Positions 33,858-40,671 of a DNA stretch of 57,523 bases are shown here, in pieces (position 1 is the stretch's first letter; every line of letters starts with the position of its first letter). The DNA lies in NCBI GenBank assembly GCA_023260655.1, contig JALQUU010000012.1, forward strand, positions 1-57,523. Direction: 5' to 3'. Source of the DNA: Paracoccaceae bacterium. GTDB taxonomy: Bacteria; Pseudomonadota; Alphaproteobacteria; Rhodobacterales; Rhodobacteraceae. Made by a program: the position numbers and the translations under genes. Below the pieces are notes generated by a model. The model did not search any database. It had not been told where the DNA came from and saw only the letters and a list, made by a program, of their open reading frames with translations.

Positions 33858-36541
33858 TGGGCATTCTGAATGTGCTCATCGTTGTTTGCTTGATCTATGT
33901 GGCGATCCTCTTTGGTGTTGCCTTCATGGCGGAACGCGCGGCAGCGCAAGGGCGGGGCGGTTGGTTGCGCTCGCCTTTCGTGTACACGCTCTCGCTCTCG
34001 ATCTATTGTACAGCTTGGACATTTTACGGCGCGGTGGGCTATGCGGCGCGCTCGGGTCTTGAGTATCTGACGATCTACCTCGGGCCGACGCTGGTAATGA
34101 TCGGCTGGTGGTGGGTGCTGAGAAAACTCGTCCGGATCGGGCGGAGCCAGCGGATCACTTCGGTGGCCGACCTCGTGTCATCGCGCTACGGAAAGTCGAA
34201 CACTTTGGCCGTGGTGGCGACGCTGGTGGCGGTGATCGGGACGACGCCCTATATCGCGCTCCAACTCCAGTCAGTGACGCTGTCGTTCTCGTCCTTCGCG
34301 GGGGCGGAGGCGATCGAGCAGCCTTTCGGGGATCGCAACTCTATGGCGCTCTGGGTGGCGGTGGGGCTTGCGTTTTTCACCATCCTTTTCGGCACGCGGA
34401 ACCTTGATGCAAATGAGCGCCACCACGGGGTGGTGATGGCGATTGCCTTGGAAGCGGTGGTGAAGCTCGTGGCGCTAATGGCGGTGGGAGTTTTCGTTGT
34501 CTGGGGCTTGGCAGGAGGTGTCGAGGAGATACTTGCGAAAATCGATGCATCGGCCATCGGTTCATTCTCGCCGCATTCCGGGCGCTGGGCGGCATTGACC
34601 TTCCTTTCGGCGGCGGCCTTCCTGACCTTGCCGCGGATGTTCCAGGTGATGGTGGTGGAGAACGAGGACGAGCGGCATTTGCGGACGGCGTCTTGGGCTT
34701 TCCCGACCTACCTGATGATGATGAGCCTCTTCGTTGTGCCTATCGCGGCGGTGGGGCTGGAGTTGATGCCCGCAGGGGCGAACCCTGACTTGTTCGTTCT
34801 CACTCTGCCGCTCTCGCAGGGTCAGGAGGGGCTGGCGATGTTCTCGTTCCTCGGCGGGTTTTCCTCGGCTACCTCTATGGTGATCGTGGCGACCATTGCG
34901 CTTTCGACGATGGTGTCGAACCATGTGGTGATGCCGATCTGGCTCTGGTCGAAGGGTGGCGGCGGGGCGATGATTTCGGGCGACGTGCGCGGCGTTGTCT
35001 TGCTGGCGCGACGGATTTCCATGGCAGTGGTCTTGGCGCTGGGCTACCTCTATTACCGCTTTTCAGGTGGCGGTGCGGCTTTGGCGGTGATCGGTCTGAT
35101 TTCGTTCGCAGGCTTGGCGCAGGTGTTGCCGGCGATGATCGGCGGTATCTTCTGGCGGGGCGCGACGCGTGCGGGCGCTTTGAGCGGATTGGCAGTGGGC
35201 TTTCTGGTCTGGCTCTTCTGCCTACTCCTGCCTTCCTTCGGGGACGGAAATATCCTGAGTGCCGCGACATTCCGCGACGGGCTTTGGGGGATCGGCTGGC
35301 TGCGGCCGCATGCCTTGTTCGGGATCGCTGGGCTTGATCCGCTGGTTCATGCGGTCATGTGGTCGATGAGCCTGAACACGATTCTGTTCGTAGTGGTTTC
35401 CCTGATGACATTCCCGAGCCCGCTGGAGCGCTTGCAGGGGGCGCAATTCGTCAATGTGTTCCAGCATTCGATGGCGACGCAGGGGTGGTCTGGCGGCGTG
35501 GCGCAGGCCGAAGACCTGATGGTTATGGCGCAGCGGATTCTGGGGCCCGTGGAGGCGCAGGAGTTCTTTCTGGATGAGGTGCGGCGGCAGGGCTTGGCGG
35601 GGTATCTGCCGGAGCCCACGTCGGAGTTCCTGCAGCGGCTGGAACGGGAGCTTTCGGGGTCGGTGGGCAGTGCCACGGCCCACGCGATGGTGGCCCAGAT
35701 CATGGGGCGGGCGACCGTATCGGTGGATGATCTCTTGAAAGTGGCGGACGAGACCGCCCAGATGATGGAGTACCAGAACCAGCTTGAGGCGAAGTCCGAC
35801 GAGTTGACCCGCACGGCGCGGCAATTGCGGGCGGTGAACGAGAAGCTGACCCAGCTTTCCGTGCAGAAGGATGCCTTCCTCAGCCAGATCAGCCACGAAT
35901 TGCGCACGCCCATGACGTCGATCCGCGCGTTTTCGGAGATCTTGCGCGATACGGACGAATTGGGGGAGGAGGCACTCCGGAAATACGCGGGGATCATTCA
36001 TAACGAGGCGATCCGTTTGACGCGGCTTTTGGATGATCTGCTTGATCTTTCGGTTCTGGAAAACGGGCAGGTGAGTTTGAACCTGAGGGAAGGTTTGCTC
36101 TCTGATGTGATCGATCAGGCAGTGGCCGCGACGGGAGCAGGCGGTGGCACGCTGCGTATTCGCCGGACGCAGAGCGGCGAGGCCGTTCTTCTTAATACCG
36201 ATCTCGACCGCTTGGCGCAGGTGTTCATCAACCTGATTGCCAATGCCCAGAAGTATTGCGATGCGGCGCGCCCCGAGTTGACGATCACGGCCAAAGAGCG
36301 GGACGGGCTGCTGGTGGTTGATTTCGTGGATAACGGCACGGGTATTCCGCGAGAGGCGCAGAGCCTGATCTTCGAGAAATTCGCCCGTGTGAGTGACCAT
36401 AAGGCGGGCGGCGCGGGGTTGGGTTTGGCGATCTGCCGCGAGATCATGGCGCGGTTGGGCGGTGGGATTACATATTTGCCGGGGCAGGGAGGCGCGGCCT
36501 TCCGTGTGACATTGCGCCCGTCTTTGCGGGCGGCGGACTGA
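33857..36541 (+). CDS. Histidine kinase with sodium/solute-symporter-like sensor domain
   Basis: This 894-residue protein has about 12-13 membrane helices of the SSS symporter fold in residues 1-530, then a linker coiled region, then a kinase core: H-box with His680 in SQISHELRTP, N-box VFINLIANAQKY, G1 DNGTGIP and G2 GAGLGLAICREI. It resembles CbrA/CrbS, where the symporter-like part transports or senses a small organic solute. I use the ATG at 33857 rather than the GTG just before it. Its target is probably the neighbouring receiver. Confidence 0.92.
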   Translation: MGILNVLIVVCLIYVAILFGVAFMAERAAAQGRGGWLRSPFVYTLSLSIYCTAWTFYGAVGYAARSGLEYLTIYLGPTLVMIGWWWVLRKLVRIGRSQRITSVADLVSSRYGKSNTLAVVATLVAVIGTTPYIALQLQSVTLSFSSFAGAEAIEQPFGDRNSMALWVAVGLAFFTILFGTRNLDANERHHGVVMAIALEAVVKLVALMAVGVFVVWGLAGGVEEILAKIDASAIGSFSPHSGRWAALTFLSAAAFLTLPRMFQVMVVENEDERHLRTASWAFPTYLMMMSLFVVPIAAVGLELMPAGANPDLFVLTLPLSQGQEGLAMFSFLGGFSSATSMVIVATIALSTMVSNHVVMPIWLWSKGGGGAMISGDVRGVVLLARRISMAVVLALGYLYYRFSGGGAALAVIGLISFAGLAQVLPAMIGGIFWRGATRAGALSGLAVGFLVWLFCLLLPSFGDGNILSAATFRDGLWGIGWLRPHALFGIAGLDPLVHAVMWSMSLNTILFVVVSLMTFPSPLERLQGAQFVNVFQHSMATQGWSGGVAQAEDLMVMAQRILGPVEAQEFFLDEVRRQGLAGYLPEPTSEFLQRLERELSGSVGSATAHAMVAQIMGRATVSVDDLLKVADETAQMMEYQNQLEAKSDELTRTARQLRAVNEKLTQLSVQKDAFLSQISHELRTPMTSIRAFSEILRDTDELGEEALRKYAGIIHNEAIRLTRLLDDLLDLSVLENGQVSLNLREGLLSDVIDQAVAATGAGGGTLRIRRTQSGEAVLLNTDLDRLAQVFINLIANAQKYCDAARPELTITAKERDGLLVVDFVDNGTGIPREAQSLIFEKFARVSDHKAGGAGLGLAICREIMARLGGGITYLPGQGGAAFRVTLRPSLRAAD

Positions 36542-36611
36542 GCGGGGATTCAGGTTTCGGTAATCCTTGCGGGCTATTCTGCTTGGTGAGACCTAAGCAA
36601 TGGCCTGAAAA

Positions 36612-37520
36612 ATGAACGCAGAAGCGGCACCCAATATCTTGCGGAGGAAAGCCTCTGCCGGACGCAAAGAGCTAGAGTTGCGCGTCATGACGCCGATGAA
36701 GGCTTTTCGTTTGGCTCTGGAAACAGCCGTGAGCGAGGGAATGACTGTTCCTGTGGGCGCCACAGGTGGCTCGCGTGGTGTGGCGGAGCCGGAAGAGGTG
36801 CTCGAAGCGCTCTCTGATGACGGGTTGATTGCCTTGCTGGCCGATTCAGAGGGGCATTACGGAGCGCTGTGGCTGGATTTCGCGGCCTTGTCGGCCATCG
36901 TAGAGGCGCAGACGATTGGGCGGATTTCGGCGAAGGCACCGGATATGAGGGGGGCGACGGCAACGGATGCCGCCATTATCGCGCCACTTCTGGACGATTT
37001 TCTGGCCAAGTTCGGGGCCCATCTGGCATCGGAAGAAGAAGGGTATTGGGCGGCGGGATACCTCTTCGTCGGTCGTTTGCCGGACCGGCGTGCGCTCGGG
37101 TTGGTGATGGCGGGGATGCCGCACCAGTTGTTCCAAGTGCCGCTTGATCTGGGGCTTGGGACGAGACTGGGAAAGATCTGTCTGGCCTTGCCAGTTTATG
37201 AGCCGCCCGAACCCCGAGCGCCTGCCCCCGCGGAGCCGGAGGGGCAGTTGCTTGGCCCAATTCTCTGCGAGAGATTGATGGATATGCCCACGGGAATTGA
37301 TGCCGTGTTGTGCAGGCTTGAAGTGCCGTTGGGAAAATTCTCGCGGCTCAGGGTCGGGGATATTCTGCAAGTGCCGCAAGATGCATTGCGGCGAACCCGG
37401 ATGAAGGTGTTCGGGGGCGTGCCGATTGCGAAGGGGCAATTAGGGCAATTGAACGAGCAGAGAGCCGTCCGTTTGGTACTTCAGGACGAAAGGTATCAGT
37501 CCGAAGCGGAACTATCTTAA
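36612..37520 (+). CDS. FliM/FliN-family (SpoA-domain) protein, possibly truncated
   Basis: This 302-residue protein has a divergent FliM-like middle part (PLLDDFLAKFGAHLASEEEG) and a C-terminal SpoA-type domain (CRLEVPLGKFSRLRVGDILQ, then GQLGQLNEQRAVRLV). That is the shape of flagellar switch proteins. No other flagellar gene is in the window. An in-frame TAA at 37518 is followed by 48 more sense codons in the same frame up to a second TAA at 37665, with coding-like composition, so the original gene was probably longer. The start lacks a clear ribosome site. Confidence 0.7.
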   Translation: MNAEAAPNILRRKASAGRKELELRVMTPMKAFRLALETAVSEGMTVPVGATGGSRGVAEPEEVLEALSDDGLIALLADSEGHYGALWLDFAALSAIVEAQTIGRISAKAPDMRGATATDAAIIAPLLDDFLAKFGAHLASEEEGYWAAGYLFVGRLPDRRALGLVMAGMPHQLFQVPLDLGLGTRLGKICLALPVYEPPEPRAPAPAEPEGQLLGPILCERLMDMPTGIDAVLCRLEVPLGKFSRLRVGDILQVPQDALRRTRMKVFGGVPIAKGQLGQLNEQRAVRLVLQDERYQSEAELS

Positions 37521-37663
37521 GCGGAGATCGAGCAGTTGTTGCTGGAGCAGGATGGGTTCGATCTGGAGACGCCGGATATGGCTACGACCATGTCGGGTGG
37601 CTGGGATCGGGCGCTGGAGAATGGCCCCGCCGCTCTTGCATCGAGCGGCGAGGGCATCGCCGA

Positions 37664-38080
37664 TTAAAGCATTTCAAGGCGCGGACGCAGACCGGAAAGG
37701 TCGTAACCTGCGCGGGCGGCTGCAGTCAGGGCCTCGTTAACGCCGATTTTCGGGGCGGCGTCGAGCGTCCAGATCACCGAGCAGCGCGTTCCCGACGCGC
37801 AATAGGCCAGAACTGGGCCTGCGCTCGCCTCGACTTCGGCTGCCTGACGCGCGACGTTTTCGGGCGTCATCGTCTGGTGCGTGAGAGGAAGCACGAAGAA
37901 TTCGAGCCCTGCCTCAGCGGCGGCAATAGCCATCAGGTCCGACTGTAAGTCAGGAGGGTTCTCGCCGTCCGGGCGGTTACAGATCACTTTCGTGAAGCCC
38001 GCAGCCTTGATGGCTGCGAGATCCTCCGGAAAAATCTGCGGGGAGACAGAGTAGCGCGGGGTGATTTGACGAATATCCAT
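37664..38080 (-). CDS. TIGR01244-type phosphatase/sulfurtransferase-like protein
   Basis: This 138-residue protein matches the small protein-tyrosine-phosphatase-like family often fused to or beside persulfide dioxygenases (the Blh region). It has RYSVSPQIFPEDLAAIKAAG at the N-terminus and the loop YCASGTRCSV with Cys94 and Arg99 (Cx4R). A role in sulfur transfer is suggested by context only. It is the last gene of the leftward operon with pmpA, pmpB and the dioxygenase-like gene. Confidence 0.85.
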   Translation of the reverse strand: MDIRQITPRYSVSPQIFPEDLAAIKAAGFTKVICNRPDGENPPDLQSDLMAIAAAEAGLEFFVLPLTHQTMTPENVARQAAEVEASAGPVLAYCASGTRCSVIWTLDAAPKIGVNEALTAAARAGYDLSGLRPRLEML

Positions 38081-38089
38081 AGCGCAGGA

Positions 38090-38524
38090 TTATTCGGCGG
38101 GCACAGTTCTGTCCAGACGGATACTCAAGCGCGGTGCGACCAACATGCCGCCGAGCATCGCGACGAAAAACACCCAATGCCCGATCCCGCCATAAGAGAG
38201 CGAGGCCAGCGACGGGCCGGGGCAGAGGCCCGCAAGGCCCCAGCCTGCACCGAACAGGACCGAGCCGATGATCAGCTTGCGGTCGATTTCGCGCGGAGCG
38301 GGCGGTGGGAATGTTCCGCCGAGGACCGGTGTGTCGCGACGGGCGCGGATGATCCATGCGATTGCCATCGGGATCATGGCACCGCCCATAACGAAGGCTA
38401 GGGTGGGATCCCATGCGCCGAACACGTCGAGCCAGCCTTGGACTTTCGCGGTGTCGGTCATGCCGGAGATGAAGAGGCCGGAGCCGAAGAGGCCGCCAGC
38501 GATGAAGGCAAAGAGAGCGCGCAT
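38090..38524 (-). CDS. PmpB-like YeeE/YedE half-transporter
   Basis: This 144-residue membrane protein has four predicted helices and a single sulfur-transport signature, GLAGLCPGPSLASL. It is the second half of a split YeeE/YedE channel. In the BigR-type operons of related bacteria the pair PmpAB is linked to sulfite or sulfide export. It follows the pmpA-like gene with 1 bp between them and precedes the TIGR01244 gene by 9 bp. Confidence 0.88.
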   Translation of the reverse strand: MRALFAFIAGGLFGSGLFISGMTDTAKVQGWLDVFGAWDPTLAFVMGGAMIPMAIAWIIRARRDTPVLGGTFPPPAPREIDRKLIIGSVLFGAGWGLAGLCPGPSLASLSYGGIGHWVFFVAMLGGMLVAPRLSIRLDRTVPAE

Positions 38525-38525
38525 G

Positions 38526-38951
38526 TCAGATCACTCCGAGAACGTGGCGGAAGAGAACGACGCCAAGGCCGCCTGCGAGGATGTAGGCAACCGTGGCGAT
38601 GAAGCCGCGCGGTGCGAGGCGGGACATGCCGCAAACACCGTGGCCCGAGGTGCAACCGTTGGCGATGCGGGTGCCGATGCCGACGAGAAGTCCTGCGGCG
38701 ATCAAGACGCCCCAGTTTCCGGTGATATGCGTGTCGATGGAGGTGTAGAGGGGGTAGAGAAGCACAGGCAGGAGAAAGACGCCTGCAAGGAATGCCACCC
38801 GTTCCACCGCGTCGCGACGGCCCGTGCCGTCAACCAATCCGCCGATGATGCCGCTTGCGCCCATGATCCTGCCATTGGCGAGCAGGTATACGGCGCCTCC
38901 GAGGCCGATCAGCAAACCGCCGACGAGCCCCCAGACCCAATCCATTACCAT
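38526..38951 (-). CDS. PmpA-like YeeE/YedE half-transporter
   Basis: This 141-residue membrane protein has four predicted helices and the signature IANGCTSGHGVCGMSRL, which carries two cysteines. It forms a pair with the PmpB-like protein encoded next. The start at 38951 follows GGAAAC; an ATG two codons later is also possible. The persulfide dioxygenase-like gene lies 73 bp upstream in the same direction. Confidence 0.88.
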   Translation of the reverse strand: MVMDWVWGLVGGLLIGLGGAVYLLANGRIMGASGIIGGLVDGTGRRDAVERVAFLAGVFLLPVLLYPLYTSIDTHITGNWGVLIAAGLLVGIGTRIANGCTSGHGVCGMSRLAPRGFIATVAYILAGGLGVVLFRHVLGVI

Positions 38952-39024
38952 TTTGTTTCCTGTTTCGTCCGAGTGAGTGGTTTACGCTGTGCCGCGTGTT
39001 CGCTCGCGGCACAGCGCGTGAGAG

Positions 39025-39888
39025 TTAAAGCTTGTTAACTGGCACTTTGAGGTAAACGTTGCCTTCCGCATCCGCAGGCGGCATTTGCCCCGCGCGCATG
39101 TTAACTTGCAGCGACGGGATAATCAGTTTCGGCATAGCGAGGGTCGCATCGCGGGTTTCGCGCATCTGCACGAATTCGTCTTTGGACTTGCCTGCGCCGA
39201 TGTGGATGTTCTTGGCCTTCTGCTCGCCCACGGTGGTTTCCCATGCGTAGACGTCACGGCCGGGAGCTTTGTAGTCGTGGCCAACGAAGATGCGGGTTTC
39301 TTCGGGCAAGCTCAGGATCTTGTGGACCGAGTCAAAGAGCGTTTGGGCCGAGCCGCCGGGGAAATCGCAGCGGGCGGTGCCGAAATCGGGCATGAAGAGG
39401 GTGTCGCCGACGAAGGCTGCATCGCCGATCACATAGGTGAGGCAAGCGGGGGTGTGGCCCGGAGTGTGGAGCACATCAGCGCGCATCTGGCCGATGTGAA
39501 GGGCATCGCCTTCGACAAAGAGACGGTCGAATTGCGAACCGTCGCGCTGGAATTCGGTGCCTTCGTTGAAGATCTTGCCGAAGGTGTCCTGAACGATGCG
39601 GATACGATCGCCGATGCCGATTTTGCCGCCAACGCGTTCCTGAATATAGGGCGCGGCGGAGAGGTGGTCGGCGTGGACGTGGGTTTCCAGAAGCCACTCG
39701 ACATTCAGACCTTCCGACTTCACCCAAGCGATGATCTCATCAGCAGATTTCGTGTCGGTGCGGCCGGACGAATAATCGAAATCCAGAACGGAATCGATAA
39801 TGGCGCAGGATGTGCCTTCGGGGTCGCGGACGACGTAGGAGATGGTGTTGGTTGCGTCGTCGAAGAACGCTTTCACGATGGGTTGCAT
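39025..39888 (-). CDS. Persulfide dioxygenase-like metallo-beta-lactamase-fold enzyme
   Basis: This 287-residue enzyme has the ETHE1/Blh pattern: ETHVHADHLSAA (His70, His72, Asp74, His75), LHTPGHTPAC, GDTLFMPDFGTARCDFPGG and FVGHDYKAPG. Enzymes of this type use one iron to oxidize glutathione persulfide to sulfite. The start at 39888 follows GGAGG. It heads the operon with pmpA, pmpB and the TIGR01244 gene, so sulfite made here could be exported by PmpAB. That coupling is inferred. Confidence 0.9.
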   Translation of the reverse strand: MQPIVKAFFDDATNTISYVVRDPEGTSCAIIDSVLDFDYSSGRTDTKSADEIIAWVKSEGLNVEWLLETHVHADHLSAAPYIQERVGGKIGIGDRIRIVQDTFGKIFNEGTEFQRDGSQFDRLFVEGDALHIGQMRADVLHTPGHTPACLTYVIGDAAFVGDTLFMPDFGTARCDFPGGSAQTLFDSVHKILSLPEETRIFVGHDYKAPGRDVYAWETTVGEQKAKNIHIGAGKSKDEFVQMRETRDATLAMPKLIIPSLQVNMRAGQMPPADAEGNVYLKVPVNKL

Positions 39889-39907
39889 GGGTAATCCTCC
39901 ATTTCGC

Positions 39908-39933
39908 ACATTCATATACATCTTTTAGAATGT
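39908..39933. promoter_or_regulatory. Candidate ArsR-type operator upstream of the persulfide dioxygenase
   Basis: An inverted repeat ACATTC (39908-39913), 14 bases, GAATGT (39928-39933) lies 20 bp before the dioxygenase start. The ATTC-N14-GAAT layout equals that in the soxS/soxV gap. It suggests shared control by SoxR or a related persulfide sensor. Confidence 0.45.
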
Positions 39934-39959
39934 GTTTCAATGATTCGATGCGGCGATGA

Positions 39960-39973
39960 TTGATTTCGATCAA
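39960..39973. promoter_or_regulatory. Perfect FNR/FnrL box
   Basis: The sequence TTGAT, four bases, ATCAA is a perfect match to the FNR/FnrL consensus. Centred about 62 bp before the TraR-like start, it fits a class II promoter: a CATAGT at 39996-40001 would be the -10 box and transcription would begin near 40008. It lies in the gap shared with the persulfide dioxygenase operon. Confidence 0.8.
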
Positions 39974-40028
39974 GGAGCGCGCCCAGTCGGGGGCGCATAG
40001 TCAGTCAAACGCGATCGGGGAGATGATC

Positions 40029-40352
40029 ATGACTGACGTGAAAGCCCGCAAGACACAGTTGATGAGCCGCCTGAAAGAGCTCGATAGCCGCCTGCACTTG
40101 ATCGAAGGCCAGCTGGATGACCCGCGCCCGAGCGATTGGGAGGAAGCGGCAGGTGAGCGGGAGGGGGACGAGGTGTTGGAAAGCCTCGGTACGCAAGGCG
40201 AAGCCGAGATCCGCCGGATCAGCGCGGCCCTGCAGCGGATGCGCGATGGCACCTATGGCGCTTGCGTGACCTGCGGGGAGACGATTTCGGAAGAGCGGCT
40301 GAACATTCTACCGGACACGCCGTTTCGCAAGTCTTGTGCGAAGGCCCATTGA
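40029..40352 (+). CDS. TraR/DksA-family protein
   Basis: This 107-residue protein has an N-terminal coiled coil (about 5-40) and a C-terminal DksA-type zinc-finger region, YGACVTCGETIS to PFRKSCAKAH. Only three of the four zinc cysteines are present; the last is replaced, and a terminal histidine might substitute. DksA-like proteins act in the secondary channel of RNA polymerase. The ATG at 40029 follows GGGGAG. The FNR box upstream suggests low-oxygen induction. Confidence 0.88.
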   Translation: MTDVKARKTQLMSRLKELDSRLHLIEGQLDDPRPSDWEEAAGEREGDEVLESLGTQGEAEIRRISAALQRMRDGTYGACVTCGETISEERLNILPDTPFRKSCAKAH

Positions 40353-40377
40353 CGCAAATTTATTGGAGGAATGAGTG

Positions 40378-40593
40378 ATGTTGGACGAAGAACTGGACAC
40401 GATGATTGCTGTGCTGGAAGAACGCTTCGAAATTGCTTGTGACGAAATACGAAGCCAACTTCATCAGGATGTGAATGAGTTTATTGCGTCGCATCGGAGC
40501 GCGGGCAAGCCCGTGCCGCCGCAGCTTCTGGCGCTGGAACACCAGATGGTCGAAGCGGAAGTGGATGATGCCTTCGACAATATGCCTGTCTAA
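40378..40593 (+). CDS. Small acidic hypothetical protein
   Basis: This 71-residue, mostly helical acidic protein (MLDEELDTMIAVLEERF, then EIRSQLHQDVNEFIASH) has no family I recognise. It starts 25 bp after the TraR-like gene with GGAGGAATG upstream, so it is probably in the same FNR-controlled transcript. A GTG one codon earlier is an alternative start. Confidence 0.7.
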   Translation: MLDEELDTMIAVLEERFEIACDEIRSQLHQDVNEFIASHRSAGKPVPPQLLALEHQMVEAEVDDAFDNMPV

Positions 40594-40671
40594 GGAAATT
40601 CGTTTGCGGCACTTGCCATACCCCCGGCAGCTTTGCAGAGTAACGCGAAAGACTGTGAAGGGGCGGAATAG

